Assembly: GCA_021234155.1 (NCBI GenBank)
Contig: JAJEKV010000038.1
Span: 9,758,092-9,822,091 of the forward strand
Length of the DNA stretch: 64,000 nucleotides
Origin: Isoetes taiwanensis
Taxonomy: Eukaryota > Streptophyta > Lycopodiopsida > Isoetales > Isoetaceae
Reading direction: 5' to 3'
The notes under the pieces: generated by a model
What the model was told of the DNA's origin: nothing
What the model saw: only the letters and a program-made list of their open reading frames with translations
Database searches by the model: none
Program-made: the position numbers and the translations under genes
In this document: piece after piece, positions 8,823-19,562 of the stretch
Position numbering within the stretch: position 1 is the first letter of the stretch
Layout: every line of letters begins with the position of its first letter

Positions 8823-11063
8823 TCTAAAAGAGAGGTGAAATCAAGCATCTTGGTAGGCATTTGGACCACCATTTCTTAATCGATTAGTAAGAATTAAAGA
8901 AAGAATAAGTTACGTCTTCTTTATACTTGTATTTAAATTGCAAGCAATTCCATGGGTCTAGCAATAAAATGTTCTAAGAACATGTACTTTGTATGATAAT
9001 CTTGAAAAGAAGTATATAGGAGGGATAAAGTCTTAATAGACCTATGCTAGGTCGTTGGCATTAAAACTATGGTGACCATAATTTATGGATGTAAAGTGTT
9101 GTTGGACAACAATTAGGTGCATAAACACCTTTAAATTTTGGAATGAATATGATTTATCTTAATTGTAAGGACTTCTAATCCTCTCTAGCTGATATCAAAA
9201 TTTTGAGCTACGTTATGTTGTTGTATAGTCCTTAAATGATGCACATATTTTGCACCCATAGAATGCGAACACTTAAATGCCTAACCGCATTATACCACCA
9301 AATTTGGAAGATCTTCAATATAAATTGGATTGCATTGCAATGCGGAAACTGATTACACTGCCTTATCTAAGCAGATTCGCAACGCCAAGTAGCATGTACA
9401 CAGGCAGAGCTAAGAAGAGAGATAGTATTAAATTGCAACCAAAACGGGGACAAAGCATTAAATATGAGTTATGTATGTTCACATTACACATTGAGTTTCA
9501 TAATTGTATGATTGTTGAAGCAATCGCACATTGCTACTATTAGAAAGGAGAGTTACAAATATGCTACTATTAGAAAGGATAGTTACAAATATTCTCACAT
9601 GGTTGCTATATTTTCTTTCAACTATTCTTCTCTTCCTTTTCCATTTTATATGATCTATTTTCTTTCAACTATTCTTCTCTTCCTTTCCCATTTTATACAT
9701 TTTGTTCATGAAAGAAATGGTTCATGAAAGAAATGATCTAACTTGACTTAGTTAAAGGCTACTCTCTTGCACAATTGGTGACTTACATCATTAGAATTCA
9801 ATGCCTTTTTCACTTTTTTATTGTCCCTTTGTTGTCCCACACAAATTCAAGATACACAAATTCATCAAGAAGCTAGAAAGACTTGTGATACCCAAGGGCA
9901 AGTTCTTTATGTACATTGGAATCTTACAGTAAAAAAAAGCATGGTTACAAAATGTTTGAAGGCCGTTTAACATTGAAAAGATATACAATTTAATTGTCAT
10001 CACCTTGTACCTAACTGCCAAATTAATACCATCTGATGGCTGGAGGTCTAGGCCCTGTTCAGCAGAGGCCTGCCACAAATTGATAATTAATGCATGAATA
10101 GAGGAATGCAAATTCATCATTGTGGAATAGTATAACCTTGAATAAATACAAACATGCATAATGGCTGCAGGAACTCTTTGTAATCCGCACCATAAAGAAA
10201 CAAATAGTTAGGTTCCATTTAATATAAATTATGAAAGCTTAAATTATGAATGCTGCAATACAATACTTTGTAGCCCATCAGTTCAATCATTTTATATGAT
10301 ATACAGTTGGTCAAAGACTGTACAGTAATGAGTCAAACAGCCAAGCATAACGTCATATATTTAAATTCTGTCACCCATAGCAATTGTAGATTATCACAAC
10401 CTCATACATGAAGCATAAAACTTCTTTATTAATGACTCTATACTCTTAAAGCATGTTTTTCAAGTCTTAAAAAGGATCCTTTTGCAGTTTAAAATCTCAC
10501 TTCCAAGCCTCCAGTTTCTGTTGTAATTCTAATATCTTTTACACGAAATATTGGATCTTGAGAATAATATCTTAAGAATAGAATAATTACCTGAATAGAA
10601 TTTGACAGTCACATTCCATCGTAGCCTTGACAATCTCCTAAGAGAACAATACTAAACATGTGAAACCTCGTTAAATAGAAGCTGTAAAAATTAACCTGGC
10701 TACATTTAATTCATTAATCAATGCTTACAGCTCAGTTGGTGACCTTGACAGGGCCTTGGAAGTGTTAGCTGCAAGGTTATCGTCATTGCAACCAACTGAT
10801 TCATATGTCGCAACCTCCTTATGCAGTGGCACATAAAAACGTTCCCAACCAGCAAGCATGTTTTCACATGGGGGAACACCTGCAAGAAAGTGTCCATCTA
10901 CATCATTCCAAAATTTTAGCATTATCCAAGTATATATTGCATAAGCTCAAAGGAACATACTCATGCTTTAACTGATGGCAAGCACTAAAGAGGCCATGTG
11001 GGAAATGCCATCACTATGGCCAGTCCGCATAAACCAATTGGACCGACAAAATTCCTAACAAAA
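8823..11063. other. AT-rich intergenic DNA, no recognised gene
   Basis: Only short open frames without convincing similarity. The best coding-like piece is on the minus strand at 10,725-10,922 (includes PPCENMLAGWERFYVPLHKE), possibly a captured exon; I do not recognise it. Short direct duplications occur at 9530-9600 (CTACTATTAGAAAGGA) and 9600-9690 (TTTTCTTTCAACTATTCTTC). Confidence 0.4.
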
Positions 11064-11360
11064 CTAGTTATGGTGCCCAGCGTTGCTGGGCACAATTTGA
11101 GAACCTGTAGATATTTTCAACCTCTTTATTTCTCCAACCGAGCTTCCTGTTCCTTGGCTCTGGTTGTTTCTTCCACCGAGCTTCCTGTTGCTTATCTCTG
11201 GCCGTCTTTGAAAAAGGTCATGCCGCATTGTAATGGAAAACATAAGATTATTAACATTTATAAAGTGGTAACTTCTAGACACCATTTGGCTATGAATTTT
11301 ACTGCCTAGTCTTCTTTGTCGAAGGTCCATATTGCACAATCAATATTACATTATAATTTA

Positions 11361-13085
11361 CTAGTTAAGGTGCCCAGCGTTGCTGGGCATAGCTAGGAAC
11401 TGTAAATGATATACTGGAGCAATCATTAAATGGATTCACGCTTTTAAAATTAGATAATCAAGAGCATTTGACCACATTTTCCACTTCTCCTTACCTTTTC
11501 TCTTTCCCTTTGCCTTTACTTTTTCTATTTTTCCCTTGCCCCTTTTCCCTTTTTATATTTTCCAATTTACTTTTTTCTTTTTCCATTATTCCATTTTCCT
11601 CATTTCCCTTTTCTGTTTTCTGCTTCCCTGTTTTTCCTTTTCTATTTTCCCCTTCCCTTTTCTCCAATTTATGGTTGCCCTTTTTTCGCTTTTCCTATGC
11701 CCTTTCCCCCTCCCTTTTCCCATTTCCCTCTTCCTCCTTTCCTCGTGCTCTTTTTTCCAAGTTTTTCTCCCCCCTTTCTTTTTTCTTTCCCTTTTCCCTT
11801 TCTTTCTCCCTACCTTTTCTTTTTTCCCCCTTTTCCCCTCATTTTTCCTCCGTTCCCCAGCCCTTCCGTCTTCCCTTTTTTCTAGTGCCCTTTTCCCCTT
11901 CCTTTCCCTCCTTTTTTTTTTCTTGTTGCTCTTTCCCTTTCCCTTTTTCCATGTCCATTTTTCCTTTCTTTTTCCCCTTTCCTCACCTTTTCCCTCTTCC
12001 CTTTTTCATGTCCCTTTTCTCTTCTATTTTCCCATGCTTTTTTTCGATCCTCTTTTCCCCTTTCTTCACATTTTTCCTCTTCTTCCTCCTCCCCCCTCCT
12101 TTTCCCTCTTTTCCTTCTCTTTTTCTTTTTCTATTTTGCTCTTCCTTTTCGTTCACCTCCCCTTTCTATTTTCCCATTTTACCCCCCTTTTGTTCCCTTT
12201 TGCCTTTTTCTATTTGCTTTTTCCCCTTTTTTCACGTTTGCCTTTTCCATTTCCCCCCTCCTCGCTTTTCCCTTTTTCTATCTCCCCCTTCCTTTTTTTC
12301 CCCTCCCCTTTTCACATTCCCTTTTTCCTTTTACCTTTTCTTATTTTACTTTTCTCCCATCCCACCCCCTTCGCTTCCCTTTCCCCCTTCCCCTTTTTCT
12401 TTTGAATTCTTTTTTACCAATGGCCTTTTTCCCTTCCTTTTTCCTCCTCTCTTAACCCTTTTTCTCTTCTGCTTTTTTTCGTGCCCTTTTCCCTCCCATT
12501 TCCCTCTCGTCCACCTCCTTTTTCCTTTATTTTTCCTTTTCTTTTTTCTCATGTCTTTTTTTTGCTTCCCTTTATTTCTCTTTCCCTTTTTACAGTGCCC
12601 TTTCTTCCTTTCTCTCTTCCTTTTTTCCGCTTCTCTTTTCCTCCTTTTCTCTTCCTCTTTTCCCCATGGCCTTTTTCCCTTTTCCACTCCTTTTCCTTTT
12701 CCCTTTCCCTTCGCTTTTCTACCTTTCCTCACCCTTTTTCTTCTTAGCGTCATTTTTGCTCTCCCCCTTCCCCCTTTCTCTTCCCTTTACCTTTTCCATG
12801 CCCCTTTGCTTTCCCTTTCCATTTTCCCTTTCCCTTTTTCCTCCCTTTTCGTTTTTCTCAGTTTCCCCTCTCTTTTCCTTTCTTTCCTTTTTCCCTTCCC
12901 TTTTCCCTTTTCCCGTCAACCCTTTAACCGTCGGATTGCGCAAATCGTATTGAAGCAACAATCAAGATGAAATTTTGGTTGAAAACACGCACATGTCATC
13001 TTCACCGTTGATCCATCAAATCCTCAACCGTCCGATCTAGGGCACCATTCACAACGGACATACGGTATAATTTTATAATATAAGA
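11361..13085 (-). mobile_element. Helitron 2, nested in Helitron 1, carrying the polypyrimidine tract
   Basis: The minus-strand start is TCTTATATTATAAAATTATA at 13,085 (preceded by A). The end is the hairpin at 11,389-11,371 followed by CTAG at 11,364-11,361 and T. Length is 1,725 bp. About 85% of the element is the pyrimidine tract at 11,468-12,925 (polypurine in element orientation). No helicase is encoded. Its 5' terminal sequence differs from that of Helitron 1 (TCTTATATT against TCCTATATT), but they share the internal CCCTAGATC motif, so they are related families using the same kind of end. Confidence 0.85.
11468..12925 (+). repeat. Polypyrimidine (C/T) tract, about 1.45 kb
   Basis: The plus strand is almost entirely C and T in words such as CCCTTTTCCC. 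Isolated A and G occur, mainly as CATG, TTCTATTT and TTCACxTTT at irregular intervals of tens of bases. The tract is quasi-repetitive with no single fixed period. Because TTT/TTC/CCC/CCT/CTT/TCC codons contain no stops, long frames of Phe, Pro, Leu and Ser appear (up to 500 residues), but these are compositional and not genes. Long mirror-like homopurine-homopyrimidine DNA can adopt triplex (H-DNA) forms; whether it does here is unknown. Confidence 0.95.
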
Positions 13086-14900
13086 TGTTCAAGGTAAACA
13101 AAGGCAAAGGCCAATTCTGCTGCCATATATTTAGGTTGGTCCAGTCTAGCTCCATGTAAGTATGACAGAGATATACTTCGGCCAAGATGGGGTAAGGCTA
13201 TAAATCATGGCCCTGATACTATACACACAGAATGCTAGCAAGTGGATGCCCATCTGAATGCCAAATGTTATTCTCTAGCAATTAAAATGAAAGCTCATAA
13301 TTGTTTATATTTGGAGCAAGAAGAAAGTTTAATCATGGGTTGTGCCTACAAAGCTAACAAAACTCAAACATATAAACACATCTGGAGACTTAGCTAAGCA
13401 CCATATCTTCTTCACGGAGTAGCAAGGATGAAGCACATCCTTCTAATGAGGTCCTCCATCATATCTACACTGTAAAATCATGATAAAAGGCCTATTCACT
13501 ACAATAAAAGAAGAAAAGTAAAGATTATGATGGAACACACTTATTGAAGGATTGGGGCTTTTGGGATCACTTGATGTCTGTAGGAGGAGATCATTGCGAA
13601 GTAACTAAGGGACTCGTATCTCTAGCTTCCTTATACAAAACATAGCCAACAACCCAACTCTTCTAGCAAAGCCATGAAGAGCCAAAGAGAATTTAACTTT
13701 TGTATTCATGATGGTAGGTGCTTTTGCCGACCAAAAACCGGAGATGTGCTTAATGCAATTACATGCGATATCTGAGACTCGAAATGGGCGAGAAATTCAA
13801 CGCTACGGCTTGTGATACCTAATGGTGTCATCCAAACACCTGAAGAAAACTTAAATATCTCCTATGTATGATTGAGAATTAGATGCAATGCTAAAAAAAT
13901 TAAGATCTTCACAGTGCAAGCCTCAACTGCAGTATGAATGGTCGGCAATGAAGTTTCCTTAGTTTCTCTACCTCGTAGTTTCTCAACCGATGTTTACCTC
14001 GTGACTGTTGTTGTTGCAGCGAGAGTTCTCGGGGAGCCAGGCTCGCGTCTTCTGCCATCAGAACGCCTTGGTCTTTTGCTCTGCCGGAGTTAGAAGGAAT
14101 AGACCTAAAAATGTGTTGTTCGACCACCAGATCTAGAGATTGTCAAATCTTAGCCATAGGATCAAGTGATTAAACCTCAGCCATTGGATCTAGGGCGTGG
14201 TCCATTACACAACATTATAATATAGGATTTACAGGAAATGTACATGCCTTGAAAATAAAAATAAACTAGTTAGAATGCCCAGCGTTGCTGGGCATAATTT
14301 GGTAATTTGTAAATGTTGAAAACTTGAACAATCCATGAAAACTTACTAGAAACTTTAACAATTCATCGTAACTTTTTGGGAGCATATTTTATGTTGTCTT
14401 TAATTTATAAAGGGTCTTTTGGCCTTCTCCAACTTTGGCATGTGCCATTATGACAGCAACCCCCATATGTTCACTGGCCTTACCATCATCTAAAAATATT
14501 GTGAATGATGGTTCTTTGGAACTATTGTACACTTGGTATATGCAATAACCATCTTTGACATTGTTTTCGCATAGCATTCCATGTCATGAATTGGAGTCTT
14601 TCTTATTATTTAGTATGCTTTAACATAATGTGTGATCTTTAGCAATTCAACACATCATTGAAAATGATATCCACCATGCTTTAACATAATGTATGGTCTT
14701 TTAAAATCATTGAAATCCACTATAATATCCGTTTTCTTAACAACTCAACACTATATTGTGTATATTTGTTAAGGGGATTGATTTTATAGTTGATAAGGCA
14801 ATACACATTCAAATTCAATTGTAACCCACAGATATTGGGTTCAATTCAAATGTAGCTTGAAGTATATTTAGCTTCTAAAAAGATTGATTAAGCAATCATA

Positions 14901-15047
14901 ATGAAACATATTAGGCGTAATGCCAAGAGTTCCTGTCATTATTTGAAATACAGTGATCTACATACAAATATTGGGTTAAATTCAAATGTAGTGGAACATA
15001 TTAGGTATAATGTCAAGAGTTCCTGTCATTATTTGAAATACAGTGGC
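14901..15047. repeat. Tandem duplication, about 94-bp unit, inside Helitron 3
   Basis: The segment with AACATATTAGG, CCAAGAGTTCCTGTCATTAT and TTTGAAATACAGTG appears at about 14,903-14,955 and again at 14,996-15,045. Between them is a copy of AATATTGGGTTxAATTCAAA that itself repeats 14,832-14,853. Confidence 0.6.
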
Positions 15048-15471
15048 CTTCATCTCATAGACCAACATGCATCAAATACCAATGACCGTCTTATAGACCA
15101 GCATGACTACATGCAATAAGTATACCATATGTTGCCTGATCTAGTCTATGCTATTAAAACATTGGACAACCACATCTTGATTTAGCAAATTGGCAAAAAT
15201 ATTGCACGCCGTCCTCAAGTGCCCACATTTTTCTTGCCAATGCATATCCAGACAATAATCGTATGTCTACATGAGCTTTTATTCTGAACTAAATGTTGAA
15301 CAAATGTTGACATTCCAAACAGAGCCCAAAGCCGCAAAGTCTTCAATACTGCCCTATGTCTCTGTTCTGCTTGCATTTCCAGGCACATCAGCCACATCCC
15401 CAGATACAGCAGATGTAGGCTTTAAGCTAAAACTTTTCTTACATGTCTTAGCTCGATCATGACTTGAGCAG

Positions 15472-15681
15472 CTAATAGAGCAATGATCTAGATTTTCTAT
15501 GGAGAACTACACCAAGCCAAGCTATGGATGCTCCAATTGCTCGTCCAAAATCTGCTGTTTTTTTGGGTATTCTATAACCCTCAATGTTGCAGTCTTTTAT
15601 GGATTCATGCGACAGCATTAGCAGAACAACCGGATGCAGTCTGAAGGTTTCTTTCTTTCCTATATCTAAGTCAACACACAA
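15472..15681 (-). pseudogene. Cytochrome P450 helix-K fragment captured by Helitron 3
   Basis: Minus-strand frame reads KKETFRLHPVVLLMLSHES then KDCNIEGYRIPKKT. ETFR is the ExxR motif of P450 helix K, and the ES-x3-DCxIxGYxIPK segment that follows is typical of plant P450s. After IPKKT the sequence (DFGRAIGASIAW) no longer fits a P450 and is shared with the 3.2-3.8 kb copy. Only about 45 P450 residues are present, with neither the I-helix nor the Cys heme ligand, so it cannot be functional. A potential splice acceptor (TTAG or CTTAG) precedes the shared block in both copies, consistent with capture of one exon. Confidence 0.65.
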
Positions 15682-17289
15682 TAATAATACACATTATTAT
15701 AATAAAAATGATATCAAAAATAGAAATACCTTAATAGATTCTAATGCAGCATCCAAACCCAAAATAGCAAGTCTTGAATCTCTAGCTTACCTTTTACTTT
15801 TCCTTAGTTTTCATGCAAGTCAATAGCCTGGTGCCTCAACTATTGCTCCAGCTGAGTCTGCAATCATCTAACATTGAAATTATGGCAAGCAAAGTTACAA
15901 AATATGGATACATATGAATGAGAAATTGCTGGCATGGGGTTAAGAATTATGGGAGGTCACATGTTGAGGAGCTGGCTGAGATTGATAGGACTAATGTCAG
16001 AAGGAGGTCCATTGAGAACTCTATTGACAATAATCATGTTAAGACTGCGTGTTGAGTGTAAGAGTTCCACTACAGAAAGGCATCTCACCCTTGACAAAGA
16101 TTTGAACCTGTGGTATAAATAACACACCCATTGAACGCCCCTTATCCATAGCAAGCATTCACTGTATCAGAAAACCCTGCACAACACAATACAACCTTAG
16201 GATTGTGCCCATTTCTTTCGATTCGATTCAGTTAAATAGGTTAACAATCGAAATTCAATTTAAATCTTAAATACATGAGTATGGAGAATTCTATTCTGAT
16301 CAACTTGTATATATATGTGTATAGAGAACTTACCGAAGTTTCCAGGATTCATCATAACGTCCATGGTTATGTCGAATCCATTAGAATAAACACAGCATCT
16401 GAAAACTGTTGGTTTAGTCTTTCCTGGTCTGACCAATCCATCTACAAAGACAGGTACTATAGTTTAATAAGAGGGCAAAAATGGAACACATAAAACGGTG
16501 TGCCTAGGAAGTTTAAAATTTAGTACATGCATTAGGAAATATCAGCCTAGCTGCAAAGTCAAGACAGGAGCTCACCTTCTTGCATCTTCTTGTATAAAAA
16601 TACCTCAGAACCATTTCAGGAGCTCATTCCAGGGCTGCTGTTTAATTGCAACACAGGCTACAAACTTCGACCAACATCCTGCAAAAGCTACAAAGGACTG
16701 AATAAATATATGCACAATTTGGCTATGATAGATTTAAAACTTACAGGAATAGCTTTAGTTTACCACAGCGAACACCACATTAACCTCAATTCCTTGTAAA
16801 GCTTCGGGGCTTCTCCAAATGTGTGCAGGGGTTTAACTTCTGCAAGCAATCCTCCGACTATAGGTCTTCGCTTCTATGAAGGGTTTCGTGTAGTTGGGAT
16901 ATTAGCCTCTGCCATTTTCAGTCTTAGGCTCTATAATGTAAGCTCTTATCCATTCAAAGCAAAATACCTTAGGACACCGGCTTTATAAAAATAAGAGCTG
17001 GATGGTGATGCAGCATCGTCCCTACTTACAGTAGGCGCCCTGCTTCAAGAATGCAACCACGAATGCGGCTATTTGGAACTAAGATAATGAAAGAAATGGT
17101 TGGAGCCTTTGCATCATAGCCATAGACGCCGCCGCCGCGTCTCCGAATCGATTCAAGGTATTCAAGGGATCGGGAGGAAGCAACATCCGAAGGTAAAATC
17201 TGGACCATCAAACTCACAGGTAAAATCTGGGCCGTCAGATCTAGGGCGACATACACAACAGACAAACACTAAAATTTTATTATATAGGA

Positions 17290-18899
17290 TAATATGAATT
17301 CTTATTATATTAATGTCTACTAGGAGTGTGTCAAGGCTGTTGGAGGATGTGCATCAATGTCTTTAATTTTCATCCTCAACAAAAATAAGGAGGTTGCATA
17401 TTAAACGGGGTCTCTAAATCGAAGGAAATAAATCCTTCACCAAATTCAAAGCACCAAACTATCTTAAAGCTTTGTCTGATCTTAGAACATGCTTTTTTGG
17501 GGTGCAATAGATGCTACCTTCAGATTTGAGCAACATTTGGCATGTTGAATGGCATTTTAAATATAAGGTGTACTGCAGGGATTAGAAACATGGTTCCCAA
17601 TTTGTATTCTGGAATAGCATAAGAGTGCATGGTGCTATTCTGGAATAGCGCAAGACTTCAAGGTGTGGTGAAGGTATTTGAAATATGGCTCCCAATTTGT
17701 ATTCTGGAATAGCGTAAGAGTGCAAGATCCTATTCCGGAATAACGTAAGAGTGCAAGGGCAACTGACAATCCTATTCCAAAATAAAGTAGGAATTTTGAA
17801 AACATTGATTATGTTCTTCTCTAGACAGATATTGGTATGCTCGGGTAGGTTCTTCTCCTCACATCATAAAACTTTATGTTTACTTCTTCTTCATTTACCT
17901 TGCACTTCTTGTGTAATGTTCATACTTTAACTTGTGACCTTTTACAAATTCACCCCTTTTTGTCATGTCTTCACAATAACCCGATGCGAACAAAAAAAAA
18001 ATGTAGCTGAAATAGTGCATACTAAATCATACACCATAATGATCTTGAAGTTAACCTCTAAAAATGCCATTTCAAGTGATTTATATATTGATCCATTTCA
18101 AGTGATATATTGATATATTTTTTTCTCTAAAATAGCACATTTTAAAATATAATTACCATGATCTTCTGAACACAACCCCTAAAAATGCCATTTCAAATGG
18201 TTAGTGCGTTTTAGAGAAGGGAATCTTCAAACGGGAGTGCTGCAACACTCTTGTTTAATATGCAACTGTGTTTGCTGGGCAACTTCTTCTGCAGTCTTGA
18301 AAGATCCCAACCAATGTCTGGTTTTCTGAAACCGGTCTCTAATCTCTGCAACCCATTTGCAGATCTTCTCTGTCTAACACCAATGAATCTTGACACTGGT
18401 ATGAAAGCTCTGCGAATGAGAAAATACTCGCTCAGTCATTTCTGGCCAGTTCTGGCCTGAATAAAATTCGCCACAGTTAGGCCCTTGTCGATTTTGACGT
18501 CCCAATTTTCCACCAACGATATTTACCTGACCATCAGTGCCATGCCGTTTTGCGTCATAATAAAGCCATCCACATTATAAGCTGTGATATGGACATAGTA
18601 TACCTGAGGAAATCCGAATACATGCAAGCACCTTTGAATTTTGGCCGTCGAATCTGCTCCAAGGATCTACTTGGTGGGAGCTTGGTCACCATAAAGCTAG
18701 GCCGCCAAAGCATTTATACTTTAGAAGGTTATGGTAAAGCAGGCAGGTCTGGCACCTCCACTTCTCGCTCCTCCGATCCTCGATCAAGCACCCTAAATAG
18801 GCCTTCCTTTTTCCTATCGGCTATTCTTAGGGTTTACGTGCCCTTTTTTTATTTTTTGGACGTCACTTTTTAGCCCTTTTTTTACGCCACTTTTTAGCC
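17290..18899. other. Intergenic DNA with palindrome-bearing direct repeats
   Basis: No supported gene. Between 18,020 and 18,200 a block containing ATGATCTTxxxxxxAACCTCTAAAAATGCCATTTCAA is repeated in degenerate form. The stretch 18,210-18,900 is richer in GC and has several open frames with no recognised similarity; it may be captured material inside the damaged Helitron whose 5' end is at 18,971. Confidence 0.35.
17600..17775. repeat. Degenerate array of ATTCTGGAATA palindromes
   Basis: The palindromic core ATTCTGGAAT or ATTCCGGAAT occurs at about 17,607, 17,639, 17,701 and 17,731, followed by AGCGTAAGAGTGCAAG-like text, with a fifth weaker copy (ATTCCAAAAT) near 17,773. A larger unit of about 95 bp (TCCCAATTTGTATTCTGGAA) is itself duplicated. 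The core is the same as in the 42-bp arrays, but the flanks and spacing differ. Confidence 0.65.
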
Positions 18900-18984
18900 C
18901 TAAGATTAGATCATGAAATCTCGGCCGTCGAATCTAGGGCGTGGTCCATTACATAACATTATAATATAAGATTATAATATAAGA
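18900..18984 (-). repeat. Orphan Helitron 5' end, terminus duplicated
   Basis: The minus strand shows a Helitron-type start TCTTATATTATAATGTTATG at 18,971. The subterminal region (GGACCACGCCCTAGATTCGA) matches Helitron 1. The first 13 bases are duplicated, giving a second possible start at 18,984. No matching 3' end lies between 17,290 and 18,900. The element is either truncated or, alternatively, ends at 8212 with the other Helitrons nested inside; the second reading is speculative. Confidence 0.6.
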
Positions 18985-19364
18985 TTCATGACAAAATGAC
19001 CAGGCAAAGACAATGATTCCAAAGCTGCTACAATCTGTGAAGTCCGTTTAGAGACTAGATAAGTTAAAGACTTCATTGACGGCCATGGAAGGGGGTCCTA
19101 TGGGAATTTTGGATTGGATCTATAGTTCGACGAGTCAAACTTCCACGTGATTTTTTGAATAGTATTTTGAAAAGGTTGGAACTGCTTCATGAGTTTGCAG
19201 GAGGCCATCATGCATTATCTGATCCATCAGTCCAAGATTGGGCAAGGGCCTTGCGTGCCACCACGATGCTTGCATCCAAGTTGTCACTATCCAATAAGAG
19301 CATCTAGCTGACTTGCCTAGACATGAGGGACCCTCAATGAAGCGGCTCCTTTGAAACACTGATC

Positions 19365-19562
19365 TTGCAACTAGACAATGCATCTGGACAAAACAAGAAT
19401 AGGTATGTGTTCTCATATCTTTCGTACCTTGTATATCTCGGTGTGTTTGAAGAGATTGAATTACGTTTTATGATGCCTGGCCATACACACAAGGACATCG
19501 ATGCTTTGTTTGGTAGCCACGTAGCATTTGACAAGGTATCTGTGAAAGATCTTTTATCTTGA
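19365..19562 (+). pseudogene. DUF7869-like transposase core fragment
   Basis: Reads MQLDNASGQNKNRYVFSYLS, LGVFEEIELRFMMPGHTHKD and IDALFGSHVAFDKV. The DN-x3-QNKNR and PGHTHxDIDxxFG motifs belong to the RNase-H-like core of proteins annotated with DUF7869, which are abundant in repeat-rich plant genomes and behave as mobile-element genes. Only about 65 residues survive. The surrounding sequence is in other frames with stops. It differs from the copy at 57.6-59.8 kb (DNASGQ against DNTTRE), so it is a separate subfamily. Confidence 0.75.

Larger units (their letters stand above)
11064..14227 (-). mobile_element. Helitron 1 (outer element, split by Helitron 2)
   Basis: Read on the minus strand, the element starts TCCTATATTATAATGTTGTG at 14,227, preceded by A. 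It ends with hairpin TGCCCAGCAACGCTGGGCA (11,092-11,074) and CTAG at 11,067-11,064, followed by T. A TC start, a 3' hairpin about 8-10 bases before CTRR and insertion between A and T define Helitrons. Pairing these two ends is required because Helitron 2 lies wholly inside. Without it the element is about 1.44 kb. It encodes no Rep-helicase, so it is non-autonomous. The subterminal stretch containing CGCCCTAGATC is shared with the other 5' ends in this window. Confidence 0.8.
14266..17289 (-). mobile_element. Helitron 3, 3.0 kb, carrying a P450 gene fragment
   Basis: On the minus strand the element begins TCCTATATAATAAAATTTTA at 17,289 (A before it). It ends with the hairpin at 14,294-14,276 and CTAG at 14,269-14,266, then T. 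It starts only about 40 bp from the 5' end of Helitron 1. It has no helicase frame. Inside is a cytochrome P450 fragment in element orientation (15,672-15,543) and AT-rich filler with short duplications. Capture of host exons is typical of plant Helitrons. The subterminal CCCTAGATCTGACGG motif is shared with the element end at 18.97 kb. Confidence 0.8.

Noticed and set aside
11468-12970. A 500-codon open frame rich in Phe, Pro, Leu and Ser, plus overlapping long frames on both strands
   Set aside because: It is a consequence of pyrimidine-only DNA, which contains no stop codons on the plus strand. All frames are long at once and no domain or codon bias is visible.
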